Origin: Myxococcaceae bacterium
GTDB taxonomy: Bacteria > Myxococcota > Myxococcia > Myxococcales > Myxococcaceae
Direction of reading: 5' to 3'
DNA length: 64,000 nt
NCBI GenBank assembly: GCA_016793095.1
Contig: JAEUJQ010000050.1
Coordinates: 1-64,000 of the forward strand
The translations under genes were made by a program, and so were the position numbers. The notes beneath the pieces were generated by a model. The model was not told the origin of the DNA. It searched no databases and saw only the letters and a list, made by a program, of their open reading frames with translations. Of the stretch, positions 50,717 to 58,772 are shown one piece after another (positions within the stretch are counted from its first letter, which is position 1; each line of letters begins with the position of its first letter).

Positions 50717-51517
50717 ATGGATTTTCGCGACAAGTGGGTTCTCGTCACGGGCGCGTCGGCCGGGCTGGGCCGGGAGCTGGCACGTCAGCTCGCCACCGAG
50801 CACGGCGCCAACCTCGTCATCTCGGCGCGCCGGGCCCAGAAGCTGGAAGAGCTCAAGGCCGAGCTCGAGCCGAAGGGCACGAAGGTCGTCTGCGTCTCGG
50901 GCGACATGTCGAAGCAGGACGACGTCGACCGCGTGCTCGAGCAGGCCACCGCTGGCCGCCACCTCTACGGGGCCATCCTCAACGCGGGGGCGACGCACTT
51001 CGGCCACCACCACCACCTGGCGTGGGACGAGTTCCTCTCGCTCCTGCAGCTCAACGTCACCGCCAACGTGCGCATGGCGACTGAGCTCGTCTCTCACATG
51101 AAGCACCACCGGCTCGGCGGCGGCGTCATGCTCGTCTCGTCGATGAGCGGCGTCATGCCCGTGCCGTACCAGTCGGCGTACTCGGGCACGAAGGCCTTCC
51201 TCAACAGCTTCGGCATGGCGCTCGCGCATGAGCTCGAAGGACACCCGCTCAGCCTCACCGTCTTCGCGCCGGGGGGCATCCAGACCGAGATGACGTCTGG
51301 AGAGCGCTTCTCGACGCTGCGTGGCTGGTTGGCGCCCGTCGACGCCACGGCGCGCGCGGGCATCAAGGCGATGAAGCGACGTGAGCTGCTCGCGGTGCCC
51401 GGCTTCTTGAACCAGCTCGGGGTCTTCGCCTTCCGCTTCGTGCCACGACGGGTGGCGATGGGGCAGCTGGCCAACACCTACCGCAAGGCCCTGCTCGCCT
51501 CGGGCGTGAAGGAGTAG
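50717..51517 (+). CDS. Short-chain dehydrogenase/reductase
   Basis: A 266-residue SDR oxidoreductase. The NAD(P)-binding motif is VTGASAGLGRELA (about residues 10-22). The active site has a serine in SSMSG and YSGTKAF (Tyr and Lys about 155 and 159). The ARR at 41-43 (ISARRAQKLEE) indicates NADP preference. Length and order are classical. Substrate cannot be told. It starts 46 bp after the HTH-DUF4325 gene and may be under its control. Confidence 0.93.
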   Translation: MDFRDKWVLVTGASAGLGRELARQLATEHGANLVISARRAQKLEELKAELEPKGTKVVCVSGDMSKQDDVDRVLEQATAGRHLYGAILNAGATHFGHHHHLAWDEFLSLLQLNVTANVRMATELVSHMKHHRLGGGVMLVSSMSGVMPVPYQSAYSGTKAFLNSFGMALAHELEGHPLSLTVFAPGGIQTEMTSGERFSTLRGWLAPVDATARAGIKAMKRRELLAVPGFLNQLGVFAFRFVPRRVAMGQLANTYRKALLASGVKE

Positions 51518-51526
51518 CCCGGGCCG

Positions 51527-52063
51527 TCACGCGTCGGACAGCTCGACCCCCGGCGCGCGCCGCAGCGACATCTCGGCGCGCATCTCATCGAGGTCGCGCC
51601 AGTCGAGCAGCCGGCGAACGGCCGGGAAGAGCAGCGACTCCTCGCGGGCCTGGTGCGCGTCGATGCAGCGCCGCAGGTGCTCCACGGCGCCACCCAGCTC
51701 GAAGCGCACCGTCATCAGGCGCATCGGGTCCTTCGCGACCAGCGAACAGAGGAAGGCCACCCGCGAGATGAGCGCGTGCAGCTGCAGGTGCTCGAGCCGC
51801 ATCGCCGCGAGCGCCTGGTCGATGACCCGATGACGACCCTCGATGCGCGGCGCGAGGGTCTGCTCCTCGTCTGCGAAGTGCACCTCGAGGTGCCGGGTGA
51901 AGAAGTCGGCGACCCGCCGGGCCGTCGCCGAGGTCGATTCGTCAGCCTGCGCCGCGCAGAGCCGCTCGGCGAGCGCCAACATCGACCGCGCGAACGCATG
52001 GCTCTGGAGGAGAACCTCCACCACGTCGTCGGGCACGGGCTCGCGCGTCGTGAGCGGCAGCAT
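51527..52063 (-). CDS. Hemerythrin-like (HHE) domain protein
   Basis: A 178-residue four-helix protein of the hemerythrin HHE type. Iron ligands are suggested by HLEVHFADEEQ (His-x3-His with DEE), HLQLHALIS and CIDAHQAREESLLFP (His with Glu). HHE proteins bind O2 or NO or protect Fe-S sites. It follows an anti-sigma factor (48 bp) and an ECF sigma factor on the same strand, so it may be part of their output. Cytoplasmic. Confidence 0.86.
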   Translation of the reverse strand: MLPLTTREPVPDDVVEVLLQSHAFARSMLALAERLCAAQADESTSATARRVADFFTRHLEVHFADEEQTLAPRIEGRHRVIDQALAAMRLEHLQLHALISRVAFLCSLVAKDPMRLMTVRFELGGAVEHLRRCIDAHQAREESLLFPAVRRLLDWRDLDEMRAEMSLRRAPGVELSDA

Positions 52064-52111
52064 CGCGGCCGAGTCCTAGCCGTGACGCCTGGCCGAGTCG
52101 ACCGCGACGCG

Positions 52112-52366
52112 TCACGCCTTCGACTTGTTGCACAACTCGTCGCGGATGAAGGCGTGCAGCTTCGCCGCGACCGACTCGGGAATGGTGCGCTCGAGCGCCT
52201 TCCGGCAGACCGACGCCGTCGCGCGGTACGTCGCCAGGAAGTCCTCGCAGGGCTGGCAGTCGTGGAAGTGCGACTCGAGCTTCGCCCTCACGTCGTCAGG
52301 CAACTGCCCATCGACGTAGTCGACCAGCAACGCGAGACAGGACTGACAGGTTGAAGACTCGCTCAC
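52112..52366 (-). CDS. Zinc-finger (zf-HC2/ZAS) anti-sigma factor
   Basis: An 84-residue protein with the ZAS motif H-x3-C-x2-C (His33, Cys37, Cys40 in HFHDCQPC), plus Cys7 and Cys10 at the N-terminus as possible extra ligands. There is no membrane helix, so it is a soluble, redox- or zinc-sensitive type such as ChrR/RsrA-like. It lies 108 bp downstream of the ECF sigma gene, the usual order for sigma - anti-sigma pairs. Confidence 0.85.
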   Translation of the reverse strand: MSESSTCQSCLALLVDYVDGQLPDDVRAKLESHFHDCQPCEDFLATYRATASVCRKALERTIPESVAAKLHAFIRDELCNKSKA

Positions 52367-52474
52367 GACACCCCACCGACTGCACCGAGAATAGGTGCTT
52401 CATGTGAGGCGGGTAAGCCCGGTGCAACACGAAATGGACTGACTGAACGGTCGTGCAGCGCTCCACCGCCCAGC

Positions 52475-53149
52475 TCAGCCGGCGCGCTCCGCGTAGAACT
52501 GGTCGATGGCGGCGCGCATGGCGAGGCGGGCGCGGTGCAGCCGGCTCTTGATGGCCGCGAGCGAGTCGCCCGTCACCTGGGCGATCTCCTCGTACGACAG
52601 GCCCTCGACGTCGCGCAGCAGGAAGACCTGCCGGTGGTCCTCCGGCAGCTTCGCCGTCGCGCCGTCGATGGCCTTTCGGAGCTCGGCGTCCAGCGTCTGC
52701 TCCTCGGCGTCACGGCTCCAGTCCGCCACGTCGTCGATGAGGCTGCCCCGCTCGTTGAAGTTCGGCGCGCCGTCGGGCTCCTCCACGGTGAGGCTCACCT
52801 TCCGGTGCCGCAGCCGCATCAACGCGAAGTTGGCGGTGATGCGATAGACCCACGAGCCGAAGGCGGACTCTCCACGGAACTCGGGCAGCTTGCGGTAGGC
52901 GGCGAGGAAGGCCTCCTGGACGACCTCGGCGGCGTCGTCGTCGCTGCGCAGCATGCGCGAGGCCATCGCGAACACCTTCTGCTGGTGCCGCTCGACGAGC
53001 TGCTCGAAGGCCGACACGTCACCGGCCTGCGCGCGAACCAGCAGCACGCTGTCTTCCACGGTGGTCACGGCGCGCGCACCGTCCCCACTTCCGGTCGGAG
53101 CGTCAAGCGCCTTCGGCAGGGCCGCGGGGGTCGGCACGGACGGGACCAT
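52475..53149 (-). CDS. ECF sigma factor (RpoE-like)
   Basis: A 224-residue group-4 sigma factor. Region 2 (about residues 48-115) reads FEQLVERHQQKVFAMASRMLRSDDDAAEVVQEAFLAAYRKLPEFRGESAFGSWVYRIT (seen in parts), and region 4 (about 155-210) reads LPEDHRQVFLLRDVEGLSYEEIAQVTGDSLAAIKSRLHRAR. The N-terminal 30 residues are low-complexity. ATG 53147-53149 is used; an in-frame start 16 codons earlier exists. Its anti-sigma partner follows. Promoters it reads cannot be predicted without the family's -35/-10 alignment. Confidence 0.93.
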   Translation of the reverse strand: MVPSVPTPAALPKALDAPTGSGDGARAVTTVEDSVLLVRAQAGDVSAFEQLVERHQQKVFAMASRMLRSDDDAAEVVQEAFLAAYRKLPEFRGESAFGSWVYRITANFALMRLRHRKVSLTVEEPDGAPNFNERGSLIDDVADWSRDAEEQTLDAELRKAIDGATAKLPEDHRQVFLLRDVEGLSYEEIAQVTGDSLAAIKSRLHRARLAMRAAIDQFYAERAG

Positions 53150-53286
53150 CTCACTTTCCACGGCGCCGTGAAGGGCCCGGCTCCATGCCGTTCCCACGCC
53201 GACTCATGTCAGTCATTGCGTGGACTTGTCCGACGCTGGCGTGCATGCACAACGCCTTACGCCCGCCCGCATTTCGGAGTTTCTCC

Positions 53287-53838
53287 TCACGGCCCGCTGA
53301 CGTGGGTCGAGCTCGGGTCGAAGAACCTCAGGGGCTTCTTCGCCCAGGCCTTCGCGTACGCCACACCGATGCGGGCGCTCGCCCGGACGCTCGTCGGCCG
53401 AGTGCCTCTGGCGAGGAAGAGGGGCCGCGCGTCGAGGGGGAGACCGTCGAGCGCGCGGGTGATGCCGAGCAGCTTCGTGAGGCGGCCCGGCCCATCACCG
53501 CGCGCGTCGTCGGGCAGCCCGGCCAGCGGCTCGATGGCCCGGAGCAGCACCGCGGCCCCGTTGCCGGTCACCACGTTCACGCAGTGGTGCATGCCGTAGA
53601 CGAGGAAGACGTAGGCGTGCCCCGGCGGGCCGAACATCACCTCGGTGCGCGCGGTGCGGCCCTTCGACGAGTGACACGCGAGGTCGTGCGGCCCGAGGTA
53701 GGCCTCCGTCTCGACGATGCGCCCGGCCCGCAGCACGCCGCCCACCTCGTGCACCAGCACCTGGCCGAGCAGCGCTCTCGCCACCTCGACGGTGTCACGC
53801 GCAGCGAAGGAGCGGGGCAACGGCGTCAGGCGCTTCAC
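53287..53838 (-). CDS. 3-methyladenine DNA glycosylase (AAG/MPG family)
   Basis: A 183-residue base-excision repair enzyme that removes alkylated purines. The family order is complete: ARALLGQVLVHEVGG, RIVETEAYLGPHDLACHSSKGRTART, VMFGPPGHAYVFLVYGMHHCVNVV, and AVLLRAIEPL. The catalytic Glu is in the ETEAY segment, and the tyrosine that takes the place of the flipped base lies near YVFLVYGM. Length is typical of bacterial forms. It follows the SPFH gene by 6 bp. Confidence 0.94.
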   Translation of the reverse strand: MKRLTPLPRSFAARDTVEVARALLGQVLVHEVGGVLRAGRIVETEAYLGPHDLACHSSKGRTARTEVMFGPPGHAYVFLVYGMHHCVNVVTGNGAAVLLRAIEPLAGLPDDARGDGPGRLTKLLGITRALDGLPLDARPLFLARGTRPTSVRASARIGVAYAKAWAKKPLRFFDPSSTHVSGP

Positions 53839-53844
53839 CGCGAC

Positions 53845-55233
53845 TCACTTGCCGACGCCGTCGAGCGCCTTCACCACCGAGACGATCTGCGCCACCGCCC
53901 CCGCCAGCGACTGGCCGTCCACGGCGCCGCCGATGGTGACGGACTTGAGCTCGGCGGGCTTCGGCAGCTTCTCCACCACCTCGGGCAGCCGCTGAATCAC
54001 GCGGGCCTGCAGCGCAGCGGGCGAGATCTCGTTCTCGACCTTCTGTCGCGCGGCGAAGCCCTGCACCTCGAGGGCCGTGCGCTTGCTCAGCGCGTCGGCG
54101 CGGAGCAGGTCCACCACCGCCTCACCCTCGGCGACGAGCTTCAGGAGGGTGTGTTGGGCCGCCGCCTTCTCGACCGCCGCCTTCGCCTCTGAGGCGACGC
54201 GCGTCTTCTCGAGCTCGAGCTTCTGCATCGCCGTCTCGTGCTGGGCCAGGGCGAGCGTCACCGCGTCAGCCTGCTCCTTCTGGGCCCGCCGCGTCTTCTC
54301 GGTCTGCGTGCGGTCGTACGCCTCGGCCTCGTTGCGGGCTCGCACGACCGAGAGCTCGCGCTCGGTCTCCATGCGCGTCGTCTCCTGCGTCTTCTGGCTG
54401 ACGGCCTCGCGGGCGGTGACGACCTCCTCGGACTCCAGCTCGGCGAGGCGCGCGATGCGGGCGCGGTCGGCGCGGAAAGGCTTCTGCAGGTTCTCCCAGA
54501 GGCGCGAGCTGCTGACGACGGCCTCCTTGATCTGCACGGTCACGATGCGCAGGCCCAGGCCCTTGTCCGACCCGCCCTCGCCCTCGGCGACGTGGCGCAG
54601 GCGCGCGGTGAGCTCCTCGATGATGGGCTGCTTGTCGGACAGCACGTCGTCGATGCTCATCGTCGCGACCTTGTCCTTGATGGCGGCCTCGGCCTGCTCG
54701 CGCAGCTGCAGGTTGACGAGGCGCATCGGGTCCTCGGCGTCGCCGAAGTCCAGCTTGCGGTAGGCGGTGGCGAAGTCGTGGATGATCCACTGCACATAGC
54801 CCTGCACCAGCAGCCCCTGCAGCTCTTTGCAGATGCAGTGCGCGTTGATGAGGATGGTCTGCATCGCGCCGGGCACGGCGAGGTACGAGTCGGTGTACGG
54901 GTTGAACTTGAAGGACACGCCGAGGCCGAGGTGCAGTGGGTCGGTGGCGCCGCGCCGGGTGTGCACGACGTAGGCGTTGGGCGGAACGATGACGGTCTTC
55001 CAGCGCCACCAGCCGGTGATGCGCACCTCGACGGCGTTCGACTGGGTCGAGCTGCCGGCCACCGGGACGAACTCGGCGCCCCCGTCCGCCCGCCTCATCG
55101 CGCGCATCGCGGCTGGAGCGGCCGCCTGCGCTGCCGGCATCGCGCGCTTCGCCTTGAGGTCGCCCTCGAGGCGCTGCTGGTTGGCCACCACCTGGTCCAG
55201 GTACGAGTTCTTCTGCGGCTCGTTGCTGCTCAT
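53845..55233 (-). CDS. SPFH/band 7 domain protein
   Basis: A 462-residue SPFH protein. The SPFH core runs from about residue 70 to 250 (VRITGWWRWKTVIVPPNAYVVHTRRGATDP, VQWIIHDFATAYRKLDFGD, VKEAVVSSSRLWENLQKP region). The C-terminal part (about 250-400) is a long charged coiled coil (EAVSQKTQETTRMETERELSVVRARNEAEAYDRTQTEKTRRAQKE region), as in flotillin-like proteins. There is no N-terminal helix, so it attaches peripherally. It is in an operon with the TAXI-domain gene (24 bp upstream) and has a good ribosome binding site (AGGAGG). Confidence 0.88.
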   Translation of the reverse strand: MSSNEPQKNSYLDQVVANQQRLEGDLKAKRAMPAAQAAAPAAMRAMRRADGGAEFVPVAGSSTQSNAVEVRITGWWRWKTVIVPPNAYVVHTRRGATDPLHLGLGVSFKFNPYTDSYLAVPGAMQTILINAHCICKELQGLLVQGYVQWIIHDFATAYRKLDFGDAEDPMRLVNLQLREQAEAAIKDKVATMSIDDVLSDKQPIIEELTARLRHVAEGEGGSDKGLGLRIVTVQIKEAVVSSSRLWENLQKPFRADRARIARLAELESEEVVTAREAVSQKTQETTRMETERELSVVRARNEAEAYDRTQTEKTRRAQKEQADAVTLALAQHETAMQKLELEKTRVASEAKAAVEKAAAQHTLLKLVAEGEAVVDLLRADALSKRTALEVQGFAARQKVENEISPAALQARVIQRLPEVVEKLPKPAELKSVTIGGAVDGQSLAGAVAQIVSVVKALDGVGK

Positions 55234-55257
55234 GGGCTTCCTCCTGAAGGTCGCGGC

Positions 55258-56682
55258 TCAGTCGCGAATCGCCGACTGCAGCAGCTTGAGCTGAATGTTG
55301 AGCTTCAGCGCGTTGGTGCGCTCATGGATGACGTCGGACAGGTTGTTGAAGACGAGGGCGCTGTTCTCTTGCGTGTAGAAGCTGCTGATCTGCCCGATGA
55401 GGCCGAGCAGGTCGGACACCATCGACAGGTAGTGCATGTTCTCCCTGCGCAGGGCGTCGTCCTTGAGCGCCAGCACGTCCTTGTTCGATTGCAGCTGGCT
55501 CAGCACCGAGACGAGCGAGTTGAGCTCGTGGAACTGGCTGCGCCACGCGACCGCGTCGAGCCCCAGCAGCGCGAGGAAGGCGAGGCCGATGTTGATGAGG
55601 ATGCTGAAGAACGCGTCGACGCCCTGCAGGACCTCGCTCGTCGCCTCGGGCGACGGCGCCACCGCGGCGTCCGAGAGGTTGCGCACCGGCTGGAGGAGCC
55701 GCGTGGCCTGCGCGAGCAGCCGCGGCGTCAGCCCGTCGCGCGCCACGAGGTACGTCGAGACGCTCCACGTCTGGAAGGGCTGGGCGGGCAGCTGCGGCCG
55801 CTGTGACAGCCAGCCCGGCTCGAGGGTGACGCGGTCGAGGTAGCCGAGCCGCCGGGAGCGCGCGCCCAGCGGCAGGTCGGCCAGCAGGTAGCCCGCCTGC
55901 GCGAGCCGCGAGACGCCGCGCATCGTCTTCTCGTCCGACGGGTCCTTCACCACGAAGACGGCGTCGACGTCGGGTGGAATGGCATCGTCGGTGCTGGTGA
56001 GCGCGCTCCAGTCGTGGCGCACCACCGGCATGCCCTGCTGACCGAGCAACCCCAGCACGTCGAGCAGCACCGAGTGGCTGCCCTCGCCTTCCGTGGACGT
56101 CAGCACCACGCGCGCGTCGAGCAGCGTCGGGATGCCGGGCTTGAGGAACAGCAGCGCCACCTCACGGCTGGGCAGCTCGGCGCGGTGGAGAATGGCGGGA
56201 ACGGGGATGCCGCCCTGCACGAAGGCGAGGTCCACCTGCCCCGTCGCCACGTGCTTCGCGGCCTCTCGGCTGCCTGGCACCTCCACCACGTCGATGGCGA
56301 GGCGAGGGTCGGCCTTGAGCAGGTCCTTCAGCTCGGCGGCGTCGCGGTCGGGCAGCGCGAGGCTCAGCGTCGAGACGCGGAAGAAGGTCGTGTACGTCCA
56401 CCCCACGAGGGCCACCAGGGCGACCGCGAGGAACACGACGGGCAGCCGATGCAGGCTGAGGGGCCGCTGCATCTTCTCGGCGACCTGCTTCGCGTTGCGG
56501 GCGGCCTGCGCGATGGACTCGGAGGCGCGCGCGAGGCCGTCGTGGGTCGGCAGCTCGGTCTTCACCCGCTCCGCGAGCCGCGCCGCGGTGTCGATGAGCG
56601 GCTGAATCTCGAGGCGGGCGACGGTGGGGGCGGAGCGGGCCACGCCGACTTCAAAGCACGAACGCCGGGGCTCGTTCCTCAA
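55258..56682 (-). CDS. TAXI-type periplasmic-binding protein fused to two membrane helices and a coiled coil
   Basis: A 474-residue protein. Residues about 79-97 form a first transmembrane helix (LHRLPVVFLAVALVALVGWTY). Residues about 105-340 resemble a TAXI (TRAP-associated extracytoplasmic) solute-binding domain (LKADPRLAIDVVEVPGSREAAKHVATGQVDLAFVQGG in parts, and VFVVKDPSDE). A second helix lies at about 356-378. The C-terminal 95 residues are helical and cytoplasmic (SLVSVLSQLQSNKDVLALKDDALRRENM). This is a sensor-like topology rather than a transporter. It is the partner of the SPFH gene. The N-terminal start (56682) is provisional. Confidence 0.8.
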   Translation of the reverse strand: MRNEPRRSCFEVGVARSAPTVARLEIQPLIDTAARLAERVKTELPTHDGLARASESIAQAARNAKQVAEKMQRPLSLHRLPVVFLAVALVALVGWTYTTFFRVSTLSLALPDRDAAELKDLLKADPRLAIDVVEVPGSREAAKHVATGQVDLAFVQGGIPVPAILHRAELPSREVALLFLKPGIPTLLDARVVLTSTEGEGSHSVLLDVLGLLGQQGMPVVRHDWSALTSTDDAIPPDVDAVFVVKDPSDEKTMRGVSRLAQAGYLLADLPLGARSRRLGYLDRVTLEPGWLSQRPQLPAQPFQTWSVSTYLVARDGLTPRLLAQATRLLQPVRNLSDAAVAPSPEATSEVLQGVDAFFSILINIGLAFLALLGLDAVAWRSQFHELNSLVSVLSQLQSNKDVLALKDDALRRENMHYLSMVSDLLGLIGQISSFYTQENSALVFNNLSDVIHERTNALKLNIQLKLLQSAIRD

Positions 56683-56706
56683 GAACGCGCGGGGCCGGAG
56701 CCCGGC

Positions 56707-57039
56707 TCAGCGCTCGGTGACCAGGACCGGCGCCGGCGCGGTGGGCGACGCGGCCACCTGGATACCGCGCGTGCCCTTGAAGGCCTCGCCGTAGCTCAGG
56801 CTCGCCGCCTTGCGGGGCGTCGAGAAGAGGTGCGTCGCCTTCACCTGGCCGCGCGCGCCGAGCAGGCTGGAGACCTTCTCGAGCGAGGCCAGCGTCTCAG
56901 CGTCGAGGCGCTCTCGCTCGATGGAGAACGACACGGTGAACGTCGAAGCAGCCTTCGCCTTCGAGGCCGCGGGCTCGGGCTGCAGGTGCGCGCAGCCTGC
57001 GAGGAGGGTCGTGGTGAAGAGGGCGACGAGTCGGAACAA
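56707..57039 (-). CDS. Small lipoprotein of unknown function
   Basis: A 110-residue lipoprotein with a clear lipobox (LLAGC, Cys16). The mature part (TFTVSFSIERERLDAETLASLEKVSSLLGARGQVKATHLFSTPRKA in parts) has a beta-alpha-beta pattern with weak likeness to small periplasmic domains. It starts the run that continues with the TAXI gene 24 bp downstream. Confidence 0.68.
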   Translation of the reverse strand: MFRLVALFTTTLLAGCAHLQPEPAASKAKAASTFTVSFSIERERLDAETLASLEKVSSLLGARGQVKATHLFSTPRKAASLSYGEAFKGTRGIQVAASPTAPAPVLVTER

Positions 57040-57123
57040 GGGGCCTCCAGCGATGAGAAGAGCCCGGTTGTACAGCCCGCTACACGGCTGTCGAATTCGC
57101 GACCACCCACCACCTGTCTCCCG

Positions 57124-57618
57124 TCAAGGCAACGCGGCGGGCCGCTTCTTCCAGCCGAGGTCCTGCGCGAGGTCTTCGACGATGGCCGGCACGATGGCCT
57201 CGACGAGCTCAGCGGCTGAAGGCCCGCTCGCGTGCACCGACCACGAGCCCCGAAGCCCACCGCCAGGCAACTTCGTCACCAGCATCGAGGCGCGCATCTG
57301 CTCTCGCGCGGCGGTGAGGGTCAGCTGCAGGCGCACGCCGGTCGTCTTCTTCGCCTTCACCGCGGCCGAGCCCGCCGCCTCGTCTTCGCCTTGCGGAGCG
57401 AGCTCGACGTCGTACTTCGCGAGCTCGGCGCGAAGGCCGTCGGTGGCGTCGTCCAGCAGGGAGGCGTACTCGGGCGACTCGGACTTTGTCGGCAGCACGG
57501 CCGCGTAGGTGGGCGGCGCCGCCGCGACGGGAGTCGGGGCGGGTGGCGGCTTCGGGCCACCGAACGTCGCGACGGAGCAGAGGCACAGAGCGGCGAAGAG
57601 GGCGCGCACCCGGGACAT
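57124..57618 (-). CDS. Secreted protein of unknown function
   Basis: A 164-residue protein with a signal peptide (MSRVRALFAALCLCSVATFG), a Pro/Ala-rich linker (about 20-40) and a mixed alpha/beta domain (RAELAKYDVELAPQ, VRLQLTLTAAREQMRASMLVTKLPGGGLRGSWSVHA, VEAIVPAIVEDLAQDLGW in parts). The last part resembles the CsgG/TolB N-terminal-like fold that also occurs at 60.6-62.5 kb, but that is only a hint. Start ATG 57616-57618. Confidence 0.65.
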   Translation of the reverse strand: MSRVRALFAALCLCSVATFGGPKPPPAPTPVAAAPPTYAAVLPTKSESPEYASLLDDATDGLRAELAKYDVELAPQGEDEAAGSAAVKAKKTTGVRLQLTLTAAREQMRASMLVTKLPGGGLRGSWSVHASGPSAAELVEAIVPAIVEDLAQDLGWKKRPAALP

Positions 57619-57650
57619 CGTGTTCGCCTGAGCGTCCGTGCGCAAGACGT

Positions 57651-58163
57651 TCAACGCTGGCGGTCCGGTGGCTTCCGGTGGGCCTCGGTGAGGTCGCCGA
57701 CGGGCGCTCCAGCCGGGCGGATCGCGACGCGGCACGAGGTGCGGCCGGGCTCGGCCTGGGAGTCGAGCACGAGGAACTGCCCGCCCGCCGCCTCGACCAG
57801 CGCGCGGTCGTACGCCATCAGCCGGTGACACGCGTGCACGTCGCCGGTGCCGCGCAAGGGACAGGGCATGGTGATCTCGCCGTACACCGTCTCGGGCGTG
57901 GTGGCGCTGGCCGGCGCGACGTGAGTGACGTGCGCTGTCTTCTTCGAGGCCAGCAGGCGCTCCCACTCGGCGCCGAGCGCGGCAGCTCCCTCGACGCGCC
58001 GGCGCCCACGGACGAGCTGCGTGAGCCGGACGAAGGCAGGCGTCGCGACGCGCTGCTCGAGCCACCGGGCGCGCGACCGGGTGAGCGCGACGTTGAGCGC
58101 CAGCCCGACGTTGAAGGCGCGCAGGAAGAACCGGGTGAGGAGGGGCTTCTTCGCCATCGCCAC
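57651..58163 (-). CDS. Conserved hypothetical protein, ATC-hydrolase-like pattern
   Basis: A 170-residue protein without a signal peptide. Its C-terminal half reads ITMPCPLRGTGDVHACHRLMAYDRALVEAAGGQFLVLDSQAEPGRTSCRVAIRP in parts. The three cysteines spaced like this resemble the L-2-amino-thiazoline-4-carboxylate hydrolase family or V4R-type domains. The likeness is weak and I do not assign the function. The gene sits between two exported proteins on the same strand. Confidence 0.55.
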   Translation of the reverse strand: MAMAKKPLLTRFFLRAFNVGLALNVALTRSRARWLEQRVATPAFVRLTQLVRGRRRVEGAAALGAEWERLLASKKTAHVTHVAPASATTPETVYGEITMPCPLRGTGDVHACHRLMAYDRALVEAAGGQFLVLDSQAEPGRTSCRVAIRPAGAPVGDLTEAHRKPPDRQR

Positions 58164-58168
58164 TCCGT

Positions 58169-58633
58169 TCAGTGCGGTGCGTCGGCGAGCAGCGCCTTGA
58201 GCCGCGGTACGATCTCCTCGACGGCCCCCGGGCCCTTGATGGAGCCCTCGATGTGCCGGCCGCTCGCCTTCCCATCGGGTCCGGGTACCGCGAACAGAGG
58301 GATGAGCTGTGACTCGTAGCCCGACAACAGCATGCGCTCGGCGTCCACCTGCCCGTCGAAGGCCACGAGGTCGAGCGGTCCGACGCGGCCGGTGAGCTCA
58401 CCGCGGTCCACCGCCTCGTGGAAGAAGCGGCACGGCTCGCACCACGACGCCCCGGCGTAGAGCAGCACGCGGCGGTGCTCGGCCTGCACCCTCTGCTGCT
58501 GCGCCAGGAGGATCTGGGAAACCGCGCCGTCGATGGGCGGCGTGATGAAGCGCACCGTCGCGGTCCGGTCTGCCGGTGGCCCCTGCCTGGTGCAGGCCGT
58601 GAGGAGGACGACGACCAACAGTGCCGGGCGCAT
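58169..58633 (-). CDS. Thioredoxin-like lipoprotein
   Basis: A 154-residue periplasmic protein with lipobox LLTAC (Cys14) and a thioredoxin fold. The active site WCEPC is at residues 64-68 (Cys65, Cys68). The following YESQLIPLFAVPGPDGK carries the cis-proline region (IP). Such lipoproteins often reduce disulfides or act in cytochrome maturation; no ccm genes are near. The frame upstream is open, but ATG 58631-58633 gives the lipobox. Confidence 0.87.
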   Translation of the reverse strand: MRPALLVVVLLTACTRQGPPADRTATVRFITPPIDGAVSQILLAQQQRVQAEHRRVLLYAGASWCEPCRFFHEAVDRGELTGRVGPLDLVAFDGQVDAERMLLSGYESQLIPLFAVPGPDGKASGRHIEGSIKGPGAVEEIVPRLKALLADAPH

Positions 58634-58772
58634 GAGGCACACCCTGTCCCACGTGGCGCTGGTCCGCAAACCCGTCAACGCCTCGCCGTTGCTGATCAGC
58701 CAGCTGGACCGACGCCCACATGCACCCACTGACCTGTTCCTTCCGCGGAATCGTGTCGAAGACCGTTACGCC

